DNA of 64,000 nt from the NCBI RefSeq assembly GCF_026683955.1, contig NZ_CP113343.1, positions 3,038,001 through 3,102,000 on the forward strand. Direction: 5' to 3'. How positions within the stretch are numbered: position 1 is the stretch's first letter; every line of letters starts with the position of its first letter. Shown piece by piece: positions 1 through 8,422 of this stretch. Source of the stretch: Arthrobacter sp. MMS18-M83. GTDB lineage: Bacteria > Actinomycetota > Actinomycetes > Actinomycetales > Micrococcaceae. The translations under genes were made by a program, and so were the position numbers. The notes beneath the pieces were generated by a model. The model did not search any database. It was not told the DNA's origin and was given only the letters and a program-made list of their open reading frames with translations.

Positions 1-1046
1 CTGCTGATCCAGACGGTCCAGCCATCACCACGGTCCACTACGGGTCCAACAAGCTTTTGGGCTTCCAAGGCGCTCCGCAGTTTCCGCATGGAGGTCACGG
101 GATCATCCTGCAAGGGATCCCCAAGCCGAGCGGTCCGGATCAGGTGGATTCCGACGTGCCAGTCCTGGAGGCGCCAGCCCGCGGACAGCGCGCGTTCCAC
201 GACATCTTGGCTCGCCACACCCTGCCCCGCGATGAGGTCCGCGAGAAGACGTCCATGGAACACGGAATCCCTTTCGGCTGCCGCGCGCTGACTGGTGAGC
301 CACGCCCGGACGAAGGGTTCGGCAACTGCCAAGGCACTGGCCGTTGCGATGCGCTGGTGTTCCCCGCTGCCGGCCGTATGGGAAGCGAGCCACGCGGCGG
401 CTTGCGTGGAGCCCGGCTCGGTCACGGGATGGATCAGGATCTGCCCGCCGGGTGAGGGGTCGCTGTGCTGTGGAACGGTCAGGTCCAGTCTGAGCGTCGA
501 AGGCAGGCCGAGGGGTTCACCGTGGATCGCGCTCCCGTCCGAGGACAGCAGCCAAACCGCTTGGGACAATGCCAAGCTCAGCGCGGCCAGAATGTCTTCC
601 GCCGTGGTCTTGGTACTGAGCCGGCGGACCACGTCCTCGATGAGCCTTGCCCGCTGTACTTCCGGTGCACGGACCCGGATGGTGAGGCGATGGAGCAGGT
701 CCACGAGGTCGGCCCCCACAATGGACAGCACGGGGATGGCAAGACGGTCGGCCAACCGCAGGGTGGAGAGCAAGGGTGGCTGCTCTTCGGCGGTTATCAG
801 CAGAGCTGCAACGCCGGCCGATTCGGCCCGCCGGACGAGGGCTTCCAAGCGGTAGGACGGTGTCACCGCCGCCGCGGCGCACACCACAAGGTGACCGTTC
901 GCCGTCGTCGGGAGCTCACCGCTGTACCAGCTCAAGTCGCGGACTGCGCGGTCGAGTCCGTGCTTGCCGGCGACGACGGCGGAACCTGCGAGTACCGTTT
1001 CGGTGAGGAGTTCCCGGACGGTGACCGGCGCGTAATTGGCGGTCAT
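1..1046 (-). CDS. PucR-family transcriptional regulator (3' end outside window)
   Basis: The frame is open on the minus strand from an ATG at 1046 to the window edge, so about 348 residues are visible and the C-terminus is missing. The N-terminus (VTVRELLTETVLAGSAVVAG, then a KHGLDRAVRDLSWYSGEL segment) matches the PucR N-terminal domain. The PucR C-terminal helix-turn-helix would lie beyond position 1. The start codon overlaps the stop of the upstream DUF917 gene in an ATGA, so it is the last visible gene of the permease/hydantoinase/DUF917 operon. PucR-type proteins typically activate purine or amine catabolism genes. The family call is fairly sure; the inducer is unknown. Confidence 0.8.
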   Translation of the reverse strand, partial: MTANYAPVTVRELLTETVLAGSAVVAGKHGLDRAVRDLSWYSGELPTTANGHLVVCAAAAVTPSYRLEALVRRAESAGVAALLITAEEQPPLLSTLRLADRLAIPVLSIVGADLVDLLHRLTIRVRAPEVQRARLIEDVVRRLSTKTTAEDILAALSLALSQAVWLLSSDGSAIHGEPLGLPSTLRLDLTVPQHSDPSPGGQILIHPVTEPGSTQAAAWLASHTAGSGEHQRIATASALAVAEPFVRAWLTSQRAAAERDSVFHGRLLADLIAGQGVASQDVVERALSAGWRLQDWHVGIHLIRTARLGDPLQDDPVTSMRKLRSALEAQKLVGPVVDRGDGWTVWIS

Positions 1047-2109
1047 CGGGTGGTCTCCGGCTGTCCGGCGTCGATCCCGAAAGCGGTGAGTCCGATCAAC
1101 TCCTCTGCGCCGTCAGGCCAGCCTGGCATCGGCGGGAGACGCAGCAACGCGATCGATTGTCCCGAGCGGAGCCTGTCCGGCGGGATGGGAACAAAGGTCA
1201 CGGGGTCCAACACTGCCAAGACATCCGGCGCGGACGCACGGGAGACGCCGTCTATAGCCACGTTCAAGTATTCGTCCAGCATGTCCAGTCTCAGGATGTG
1301 CCCCGCTGAACGGTCTGTGACCGTGAGGCTGCCGGGGACGTCTCCGCGCCGGGGCCGGATCTCGTCTACCCTGCCTTCGCACAACAACTCGCCGCCCAGC
1401 CTGGCGGCGAGGTCCGAAACGCTGCGCCCCGCGGAGTCAGCCAGGGCCTGTCCGAGCGCAAGGCAGCCGCTGACCGAACCGGGCAAACCAAGTGCTGCCA
1501 AGGTGTCGGCGCGGCACGGATAGAGGGCCACCGCTGCGGCGCCCCCCAGGGCGGCGACGTTGGCGCGCATGATCCGGTCGGCCGCATCGATGGAAGCGGA
1601 TTCGATAATGACGGAATCTCCCGCGGGCCCAACCACCGCCATGGGCGTCGCCGGATGGCCCGAGGCGGCGAGGGTCGTCTGGCTGATCCGGGGAAAGCTC
1701 GGCCCATGAGGTCTCCGTCCACCACGGGAAGCCGGAGCACTTGCGCGGCAACAATGGGGACCAAGGCATTCAAGCCCCCGATTTCGATCACCCCGATAGC
1801 GCCGACGCGCTGGCGCAGTGCGCCTGCCAACGCGGTAACAGCGTCGGCAAAGTCTTCCCCGCCCGGTGGCCGCTCCGCGACGACGTCAGGCGCCCCAGCG
1901 AGCCCGACGTGGACCACGACGGTGTTCGGTGGCAGACCGCCGGCAGGTACCAAGCGGACGCGACCTCCCCCTTGGAGCATATGACGCAAAAGCCGGGCCC
2001 CGACGGCGACGTCCCCGCCGCCGCCGGAACCCAGCAGCCCCGCTCCCGCGGCCAGGGCGGACACATCGTCCACGCCGAGATAGCGCTCCACCGGTGATCG
2101 TGGTGTCAC
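1043..2109 (-). pseudogene. DUF917 family protein, frameshifted
   Basis: Two overlapping minus-strand frames together encode one DUF917 protein. The N-terminal half has the family's glycine-rich LLGSGGGGD motif and reads through DGDLMGRAFP, then leaves frame. The C-terminal half continues as ISQTTLAASGHPATPMAVVG in the frame that ends at 1043. Frame is lost at a run of four G (1690-1693, CCCC on the coding strand); a fifth C would restore FPRISQ. The likely start is GTG at 2109 (alternative GTG at 2091), because no in-frame ATG follows the upstream stop at 2162. It is paralogous to the next gene upstream and may form a heteromer with it. A genuine mutation and a homopolymer sequencing error are both possible. 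Confidence 0.75.
1690..1693. other. Frameshift point in DUF917 gene (G4 homopolymer)
   Basis: Upstream of this run the coding frame reads GRAFP; downstream family-like sequence resumes only in another frame. One missing base in the homopolymer explains this completely. No slippery heptamer or stimulatory structure suggestive of programmed frameshifting was seen. Confidence 0.7.
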
Positions 2110-2161
2110 GGCTGTGGCGGCACGGGAGAGGTCCTCATGTTGATCATTGTGGCACGGCGAT

Positions 2162-3229
2162 TCAGCCGATTGGCACGTACTGGTGGTCGTAGCCGAAGTA
2201 GCCCGGTCCCACCAGTTCGAGCGCCGCATCGGTGCGCCAGCGCGGATCGCACGGGGCAGCGAGGACCGTGACCCGGACGCCGTAGCGGAGCATCTCCGTG
2301 GTGACTGGCTCGCCGGAATCCGTGTCCAGGACGCAGATGAGATCCGGGACGCTGGCTACGACCTCGCCGTCGCGCCGCGCCACGAGGTGTTCGTTCTGGA
2401 AAGCGAGTTCGAAGCGTGAGCCCAGGTCTTCGCCAACGCCATCCAAGCGTGCCTCGCCGCGTGCGAAGCCGGCCTCGGTCTTGCGCTGGATATCCACGAT
2501 CTTGCCGGTGAACAGCTTCCGGCCGCGTAGCAGTTCCGTCGCTACTGCTACCGGATCCCGGTGTTGTTCGCGGGCTTCGCGGATGCCGGTCCCCAGCCGT
2601 TCGCACAAAGTGATGGTTCCGGGAACCATGAGCTCCTTGACTTGCTTACCGGTCAAGACGTAAAGGCTGACGGCGGCCGTGCAGCCCATCTCGACGGTCA
2701 CGGCGCGGGCCAAGCGTTCTGCCCAAGCATTGTCGACGGTCTGCAAGGTAATCGCATTTCCGCGTTCATCCGCCATGGTCATGGGGCTCGCGTGGACTCC
2801 GCTGAGCGTGGGCAGGACCATTTGCAACTCCGGGAAGGCGCGCCCCATGGCGTCGGCGTCAACCAGCGGCAAGCCAAGTTCTGCAGCGGCGATAAAGGGC
2901 GTCACGGAGTTCAGGCCGCCGGCCTCGATGGACACGGTGTGTGTGACGCGTTTGCCGATCAGCTGCTCGACGGCGCGGAGGGCATTGGTGGCTTCATCGC
3001 CTGCTGGCATTTTCTCCAGCATCACGGTCGGGGCGCCCATAAGCGCGACGGGGACGACGACGGCGTCGTCCGGCAACTCGCCGACGTCGAGCAGGGTCAC
3101 CGGACCGTGCTGGCGCAGTGCCTGTTCGGCCAGGAGGCGGCCCACATAAGGATCGCCACCGCCTCCCGTGCCCAGTACCGCGGCACCGCGGGCGATGTCC
3201 GACATGTGGGTTTCATCAATTTCACGCAT
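2162..3229 (-). CDS. DUF917 family protein
   Basis: This intact 355-residue protein is full length for DUF917. It has the N-terminal glycine-rich AVLGTGGGGDPY motif, a SIEAGGLNS segment and DADAMGRAFPELQ near the middle. DUF917 proteins are usually encoded beside hydantoinase/oxoprolinase subunits, as here; the biochemical role is not established. The ATG at 3229 is preceded by GGAGG at five-base spacing and is preferred to the TTG at 3241. It overlaps the hydantoinase gene end (3222) by 8 bases, indicating translational coupling. It is followed by the frameshifted paralogue. Confidence 0.88.
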   Translation of the reverse strand: MREIDETHMSDIARGAAVLGTGGGGDPYVGRLLAEQALRQHGPVTLLDVGELPDDAVVVPVALMGAPTVMLEKMPAGDEATNALRAVEQLIGKRVTHTVSIEAGGLNSVTPFIAAAELGLPLVDADAMGRAFPELQMVLPTLSGVHASPMTMADERGNAITLQTVDNAWAERLARAVTVEMGCTAAVSLYVLTGKQVKELMVPGTITLCERLGTGIREAREQHRDPVAVATELLRGRKLFTGKIVDIQRKTEAGFARGEARLDGVGEDLGSRFELAFQNEHLVARRDGEVVASVPDLICVLDTDSGEPVTTEMLRYGVRVTVLAAPCDPRWRTDAALELVGPGYFGYDHQYVPIG

Positions 3230-4784
3230 TGTTGCCTCCAAGAGCCAGGTTGCCTACTGCCTTGACCCGGATGCGCGTGGCGTTGCCGGGCAAATACGCC
3301 AAGGGAACTTCTTCGATGTCCACGATCGAGACCGAATCGGGGCGCGCACCGGCGGCAATTGCACGGTCGGTGGCTTCCTGCCGCGCGGCGTCGAGCACTG
3401 AATCGCGTCTGCCGGGATCCACGGAGAAGACCCGGTCCACTTCGCCTCCCACCTGCGCGATGGCGGCACCAATCGCATTGGCAACGGAACCATGTTCGGG
3501 CCGCAGGACTGCCGAGGCGCCGGTCAGGTTGTCCGGAACCAGGAATCCACCGCCGCCGACGACCACCACGGGCACAGGTTCGGCCGAGGTCCTCATTCGG
3601 TCCACGGTTTCCGCCGTCCGCGTAGCGATGCTTTCCAGGGCGGCCCGCACGATTGCTGGGTCAAGCCCTGCCACGCGGTCCTTGTCGCCGAGCTCGATCA
3701 GGCCAGCGGCCGCTGCGACGTCGGTGGCCGTCAGGGTGTCTCCGCCGAACAGCAAGGCACGCTCGGTCAACGCGTAGCCGACGCTGCCCGGGCCCACCTC
3801 GACCCTTCCGTCGAGCGAGAGGACCAAACTGCCGCCGCCGATTCCAATGGACAACACATCAGGCATGCGGAAGTTCGTCTGGACCCCGGCGACCGCGACG
3901 TCGGTGGACGCCTCGCGCGGGAAGCCAGACTGGAGGATTCCGACGTCGGTAGTGGTGCCCCCGACGTCGACCACCGCGCAGTCTTGCTCCCCGGAAAGGA
4001 ATGCGGCTCCGCGCATCGAGTTGGTGGGGCCGGACGCGAACGTGGCCACCGGATACCTCCGGGCGTAGTCGATGTCCATCAGCGTGCCGTCGTTCTGGCT
4101 GAGGTACACCGGGGCGTTGATGCCTGCTTCGGCGACGGTGCGGCTCAGGCCCGACGTGACGTGGTCCGCGAGGTCGCGGAGTGCCGCGTTGATGATGGTG
4201 GCATTCTCGCGGCCGAGCAGGCCCATCCGTCCGATCTCGTGGGAGAGGCTGACGGACAGTTCCGGGTATTCGCTGTCCACGATCTGTGCTGCCCGCAGCT
4301 CGAACTCGGCATTGATGGGGGAAAACACTGAGGACAGGGCGATAGAGCGGGCCCCTGCATCCGCGACCTTGTCCAGGACTTCCCGGAACTCGCGCTCGTC
4401 GAAGGGGCTGATCTGGCGGCCGTCGTACTCGTGGCCGCCGTGGCAGAGGTAGCTGTGTCCGCCGAGGACATCCACCAAGCGGCTCGGCCAGTCCACCAGG
4501 GGCGGCAGAGCCCTGGTGGCCGGAAGGCCAAAGCGGATGGCTGCCGTCGGGGTCAGGTTCTTGCCCTCCACCAGCGCATTGATGAAGTGCGTCGTGCCGA
4601 TCATGACGGCGGCTACGTCGCCTGCCTCGAAACTGGCAGCTTCGCGGAGTTGCCGCAGGGCGCTGACGATCCCGCTGGTGACGTCCTCCGTGGTGTGGGT
4701 CTTGGTGGCAGCCAGGACGCTGCTGCCATTCATGAGGACGGCGTCGGTATTGGTGCCGCCGACATCTATGCCGATGCGCATCAT
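3222..4784 (-). CDS. Hydantoinase/oxoprolinase N-terminal family protein (HyuA-like)
   Basis: The 520-residue protein starts MMRIGIDVGGTNTDAV, the ASKHA-type phosphate-binding loop of hydantoinase A/oxoprolinase proteins. A second nucleotide-fold motif, VVDVGGTTTDVG, lies around residue 270, and a GGGGFLV segment near residue 415. Members couple ATP hydrolysis to opening of amide rings (5-oxoproline, hydantoins, acetone-type carboxylations), often with a HyuB partner. No HyuB is visible here; two DUF917 proteins occupy that place. AAGGAGAA precedes the start. It overlaps the downstream DUF917 gene. The substrate is inferred only broadly as a cyclic ureide or nucleobase-like compound. Confidence 0.88.
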   Translation of the reverse strand: MMRIGIDVGGTNTDAVLMNGSSVLAATKTHTTEDVTSGIVSALRQLREAASFEAGDVAAVMIGTTHFINALVEGKNLTPTAAIRFGLPATRALPPLVDWPSRLVDVLGGHSYLCHGGHEYDGRQISPFDEREFREVLDKVADAGARSIALSSVFSPINAEFELRAAQIVDSEYPELSVSLSHEIGRMGLLGRENATIINAALRDLADHVTSGLSRTVAEAGINAPVYLSQNDGTLMDIDYARRYPVATFASGPTNSMRGAAFLSGEQDCAVVDVGGTTTDVGILQSGFPREASTDVAVAGVQTNFRMPDVLSIGIGGGSLVLSLDGRVEVGPGSVGYALTERALLFGGDTLTATDVAAAAGLIELGDKDRVAGLDPAIVRAALESIATRTAETVDRMRTSAEPVPVVVVGGGGFLVPDNLTGASAVLRPEHGSVANAIGAAIAQVGGEVDRVFSVDPGRRDSVLDAARQEATDRAIAAGARPDSVSIVDIEEVPLAYLPGNATRIRVKAVGNLALGGNNA

Positions 4785-4823
4785 GGTTGATTCTCCTTTG
4801 ATATTAGGTTGAGGGGGCCGGCA

Positions 4824-6167
4824 TCAGGAGGCGGCGGGCGCCGGGACGGACACCGGCTCGTGGTCCGGGTAGGTCTTGGTGCTGCCGATGCCCCGGATCA
4901 GGCCCATCCGTCCCGCGATGGCGTAGAGGATGAAGGCAATGAAGAGGGAATTGATGGAAGGCAGTCCCCAAGCCACGAAGTATCCGATGACGGAGGCGAG
5001 TACCCAGATCACGATCGTGGCGGGTACCCAAGCGGGAGCGTGTTCGGGCAAGCGGCCGAGCTTGCGGCTGGATTCCAGTTCAGGGCGCCATTTTTGGACC
5101 ACGAAGTACTCCGCCACCATGATGCCCGCGATGGGCGGGAAGACGACGCCGAGCAGGATGAGGAAGTCTGTGAAGTGTCCCAGGATTCCGGCCGCACCCA
5201 AGACGGTGCCGATGAGGCCGACGGTGAGGGTGACAGCACCGCGGTGCAGCTTGCGCTTCATGGTGCGATCTGCGAAGTTGACGATGCCCAAGGACGCCGC
5301 GTAGAGGTTCCAGTCGTTGATCTTGAGCGTTGCCGTGATGACGATCAGCGTACCGATGAAGCCGGACGTCGATGTCACGATCGCGACGACGTCGTTGGTC
5401 TTGAGAGCCAACGCCAGGAGGACGCCGATAAGGCCGATGACGTATTCGCCGAGGGTGATACCGAGAACGGTCTGCTTGACCACATCCTTGGCGGAGCGAT
5501 TGAAGCGGGACATGTCCGGTGTAATGACGGCGCCGACGATGAAGCCGCCAGCTACGATCGTGGTGCCTTGGATCAGCGTGAGTGCGGGGCCTCCGGGCGG
5601 TGCCGTGAGGAGATCGCCAAGGCTGTGCTTGGACAATTCGGCAATGATGGACCAGCCTGCGAGCAGGAGGAACGCAGGTACGGCCACGTACGCGGTCCAA
5701 GCCATGGAAGCCATGCCGAACATGACGATCAGGGTGACCAGCACGCCGAATATGAGGGCCCATGCCCACGCGGGAAGAACGCCGACCAAGTTGGCCAGGC
5801 CTTGCGCCGAAACGGCGTTCTGGATGCCGAACCAGCCGATGGCACTCAGGCTGATGGCGATGCCGATCAGTGAGGATCCGGCTCCGCCGAAGCCCGTCCA
5901 ACGGGCGAGTACCGACGTCGATAGCCCTTCGCGCTGTCCGGCGATGCCGGTGAAGATGGTGACGATTTCAAGGATGACCGAGCCGAGTGTGATGGCGAGG
6001 ACGGCACTCCAGAAGTCCATGCCGAAGCCGAGGGTGGCGCCCAGCAGGAAGCTCGCCAAGGAACTGAGCTGGCCGAAGCGTTGAGTGGCTACTGAAAACC
6101 AGTGGAAGCGTGCGGATGCGGGAACCCGTACAAGTGCATAGTCATCGTGGCCGACTGCTGTTGCCAT
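4824..6167 (-). CDS. NCS1-family cytosine/purine/hydantoin permease
   Basis: The 447-residue protein has about twelve hydrophobic segments and the cytosine permease (CodB-like) pattern. It includes LGATLGFGMDFWSAVLAI in the first membrane segments, a central GAVITPDMSRFNRSAKD and a terminal GLPSINSLFIAF helix. It probably imports the substrate of the downstream hydantoinase/DUF917 enzymes by cation symport. The ATG at 6167 has a GGAGGTC ribosome-binding site just upstream; the longer reading to 6281 lacks this. It is the promoter-proximal gene of the minus-strand operon running to position 1, with a 39-base gap to the hydantoinase gene. Confidence 0.9.
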   Translation of the reverse strand: MATAVGHDDYALVRVPASARFHWFSVATQRFGQLSSLASFLLGATLGFGMDFWSAVLAITLGSVILEIVTIFTGIAGQREGLSTSVLARWTGFGGAGSSLIGIAISLSAIGWFGIQNAVSAQGLANLVGVLPAWAWALIFGVLVTLIVMFGMASMAWTAYVAVPAFLLLAGWSIIAELSKHSLGDLLTAPPGGPALTLIQGTTIVAGGFIVGAVITPDMSRFNRSAKDVVKQTVLGITLGEYVIGLIGVLLALALKTNDVVAIVTSTSGFIGTLIVITATLKINDWNLYAASLGIVNFADRTMKRKLHRGAVTLTVGLIGTVLGAAGILGHFTDFLILLGVVFPPIAGIMVAEYFVVQKWRPELESSRKLGRLPEHAPAWVPATIVIWVLASVIGYFVAWGLPSINSLFIAFILYAIAGRMGLIRGIGSTKTYPDHEPVSVPAPAAS

Positions 6168-6233
6168 CGGGACCTCCAAGGATTGTTGGTTGGGGAGGTC
6201 TTCAAGATATGCCTGAATGTGGGACGCATCACG

Positions 6234-6246
6234 GGGCATGATGCCC
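6234..6246. promoter_or_regulatory. Palindrome upstream of permease operon, candidate operator
   Basis: GGGCATGATGCCC is a perfect 6-1-6 inverted repeat 67 bases upstream of the permease start. An overlapping wider repeat, ATGCCCTG (6241-6248) with CAGGGCAT (6263-6270), lies beside it. Position and symmetry suggest a regulator site, possibly for the PucR-type protein of this operon; this is inference. Confidence 0.4.
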
Positions 6247-6290
6247 TGTTTATGAAAGGTAGCAGGGCATCTTGCATTCAAGTCGCCAAA

Positions 6291-6480
6291 GACGCTCGCT
6301 CACCTTTGTGGAGTTTTCCGAAAACCCTCCCTCAGATCATGAACTTCCGGGGACCAGTTCATGATGTGAGCGAGGGTTTCCGAATTTGGCCCTATATGTG
6401 AGCGAGGGTCGGCCGGAACGGCGGCACAAATGAGCGAGCGTTCGGGGTGGGAGCCACGTATGTGAGCGAGCGTTCGGGCC
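6291..6480. repeat. Cluster of TGAGCGAG repeats with a long imperfect hairpin
   Basis: The gap between two minus-strand operons holds six copies of a TGTGAGCGAG(C/G)GTT unit. Four are direct (near 6366, 6397, 6430 and 6461) and two are inverted (6291-6303 and about 6322-6335). One inverted and one direct copy form a near-perfect inverted repeat of about 30 bases: 6314-6345 pairs with 6355-6383 around a short loop, giving a stable hairpin. This resembles a REP/BIME-type intergenic element and sits directly downstream of the permease transporter region's neighbour, where it could also end transcription or protect mRNA. No coding frame is seen in 6168-6484. Confidence 0.6.
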
Positions 6481-6484
6481 AGGG

Positions 6485-7423
6485 CTACTTCAAACCCGAG
6501 CGGACAAACGCGTCCACGACGTATCGCTGCAGGAAAATATAGATCAGGAAGATCGGCAAGCATGCGAGCGAGGATGCTGCCATGATGGCGCCCCAGTTGT
6601 TGCCTTCCGCGCCGAGGAAGCCGCGGATGCCGACCTGGATGAGGGCATCGGACTTCTGCATGATCAGTGAAGGCCACAAGTACTCGTTCCAAGCACTGAT
6701 GAACAACATGATGCCAAGCGCCGCCAGTGCTGGACGCAGGTTCGGAACCACCACTTCCCACAGCGTCCTCCACGACGACCGCCCATCCATCTGGCTCGCA
6801 TCCAGGAGGTCCTTGGGGAAGGCCTCGAGGTGCTGGCGCAGCATCATCACCGCAAAGGCCGAACACAACTGCGGGATGACCACGCCAGTGATGGTGTTGA
6901 GAAGGCCCATCTGGGACACCAGCAGGTAGTTGGGAATCATGGTGACCTGGAAAGGCACCAGCCAGGACCCCACAAACAACAGGTACAAGGCCTTCTTCCC
7001 AACAAAGTCCCAACGCGCAAAGCCGTAGGAAGCCAGGATGGCCACGAGCAACTGGGACACCGCCAACGTCAGTGCCATGCCGAAGGTATTCGCCAGCATG
7101 CCAGCGATCGGGATGGTCTTCAGGACGTACTGGAAATTCTCCAGGCTCAGCGGTCCCGGCAACGGGTTGGTGGACAGGGCGTCCGACGACGGCCGGAAAG
7201 CCGTGACGAACATCCAGTAAATGGGGAAGATCGAGACGATCGCCAAGGCGATCAGCAGAACGTGGCTGGGCAAGGTCTTTAAGGGCAATGACCGCAACCA
7301 CGGGAGCCGCAGCGACGCAGACCGCATGCGTCCGCGCTCGGCGGCAGGCGCCGTCGTCGTCTCTGAAAGCGGAGCATCCAAGGAACCAGGCTGGGCCGGC
7401 GGAGCGATGGTGATGAAGGCCAT
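6485..7423 (-). CDS. Carbohydrate ABC transporter permease (MalG/UgpE type)
   Basis: This 312-residue inner-membrane protein has six predicted membrane segments after a proline/alanine-rich cytoplasmic N-terminus. The inner-membrane-component EAA loop reads EAFPKDLLDASQMDGRSSW. It pairs with the permease encoded immediately upstream (11-base gap) to form the channel of a binding-protein-dependent importer. With the UgpB-like binding protein and UgpC-like ATPase in the same run, a glycerol-3-phosphate or glycerophosphodiester substrate is plausible but not proven. It is the last gene of the unit. Confidence 0.9.
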   Translation of the reverse strand: MAFITIAPPAQPGSLDAPLSETTTAPAAERGRMRSASLRLPWLRSLPLKTLPSHVLLIALAIVSIFPIYWMFVTAFRPSSDALSTNPLPGPLSLENFQYVLKTIPIAGMLANTFGMALTLAVSQLLVAILASYGFARWDFVGKKALYLLFVGSWLVPFQVTMIPNYLLVSQMGLLNTITGVVIPQLCSAFAVMMLRQHLEAFPKDLLDASQMDGRSSWRTLWEVVVPNLRPALAALGIMLFISAWNEYLWPSLIMQKSDALIQVGIRGFLGAEGNNWGAIMAASSLACLPIFLIYIFLQRYVVDAFVRSGLK

Positions 7424-7434
7424 GGTGGTTCTTT

Positions 7435-8391
7435 CTAGTTGTCGTAGAAGCTGAGTCGCTCCGAGAGTTCCACGAAGATCAGGGCGATCAGCCCGAATCC
7501 GAGGAAGAAGAGCGTGCCCGCGGCGGAGGACAGGCCGGCGTCGAAGTTCCTGAAGCCGAACTGGTACAGCAGGTAGTAGATATTGGTGGACGAATTTCCC
7601 GGGCCGCCCTGCGTCACGAGGTCAATGATGGGATATGTCCACTGCGCGGACAGCAGGATGGTCATGAGCGAGAGGAACACCAGGCTCGGCGAAAGCAGCG
7701 GGATAATAATCCGCCACGTGATCTGCCTGCCGCTGGCGCCGTCGATCGATGCGGCTGCGGCGTAATCCGGGCTGATGCCCGCCAGGCCGGCCGAAACCAC
7801 CAGCACGCCGAAGCCGAGCATCTGCCAGCCGACAATTACGATCACCGCAATCATCGAACCGTCGGGATCACGGAACACATTGCCCATCGGAGCGCCCAGG
7901 GCGGCGGCGATCGCGGGAATCGTTCCGCCCTCAGGAGCGAACAGCCACCGCCAGATCGCGCTGCTGGCAACGGGAGTGATGAGGAACGGGACGAAGATCA
8001 GGGCCTGGTAAGCGGTGCGGGCCTTGCCCTGGACCTTGCGGGAAAGCAGCGCGAACACGAGCGGCAGTGCAACGGAAATGCCCAGGAACGCCAGGATGTA
8101 CAAGCCCGTGTTGATCAGGGCTTGGTGCAGCTCAGGCAGGCTCAGGACCTTCGCGTACTTCTGCACGTCAACGTACTGCTTGGGCTTGGTGGGGATCAGG
8201 TTCCAGTCGTTGAAGGACAGGTTGACGGTCTGTCCCAGTGGCCAGTACGTCCAGACGAGCAGCAGGACAACGGCGGGCAGGATGTAGAGGTAGGGGCTCA
8301 GGGCGCGGCGCTTGGGGCGCCGGTTAGCCGGGAGCCCCGCCGGGCCGGCAGGGGCAATGCCCGTTGCCGGCCCGGCGGTCTCGATGAACAT
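7435..8391 (-). CDS. Carbohydrate ABC transporter permease (MalF/UgpA type)
   Basis: The 318-residue protein has about six membrane segments and the EAA motif SAGLAGISPDYAAAASIDGA near residue 200. It starts with ATG at 8391 and opens with an alanine/proline-rich cytoplasmic tail before the first helix (PYLYILPAVVLLLVW), typical of the UgpA/MalF subfamily. It lies 31 bases from the phosphodiesterase gene upstream and 11 bases from the partner permease. Together they would form the transmembrane heterodimer of the importer. Confidence 0.9.
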   Translation of the reverse strand: MFIETAGPATGIAPAGPAGLPANRRPKRRALSPYLYILPAVVLLLVWTYWPLGQTVNLSFNDWNLIPTKPKQYVDVQKYAKVLSLPELHQALINTGLYILAFLGISVALPLVFALLSRKVQGKARTAYQALIFVPFLITPVASSAIWRWLFAPEGGTIPAIAAALGAPMGNVFRDPDGSMIAVIVIVGWQMLGFGVLVVSAGLAGISPDYAAAASIDGASGRQITWRIIIPLLSPSLVFLSLMTILLSAQWTYPIIDLVTQGGPGNSSTNIYYLLYQFGFRNFDAGLSSAAGTLFFLGFGLIALIFVELSERLSFYDN

Positions 8392-8422
8392 TCTTTCGGC
8401 TTCCTTCCGGTGCTGTGGCTGG

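Noticed and set aside
465..1523. 352-codon open frame on the plus strand
   Set aside because: It runs antisense across both the PucR and DUF917 genes, whose motifs are clear on the other strand.
1666..1720. Programmed frameshift between the two DUF917 halves
   Set aside because: No slippery heptamer or downstream structure was seen; a single lost base in a homopolymer is the simpler explanation.
4809..5873. 354-codon open frame on the plus strand
   Set aside because: Antisense of the NCS1 permease; reads as repetitive acidic sequence.
6291..6480. Possible CRISPR array
   Set aside because: The units are short, occur in both orientations and have irregular spacing without spacer-like intervals; no cas genes are present.
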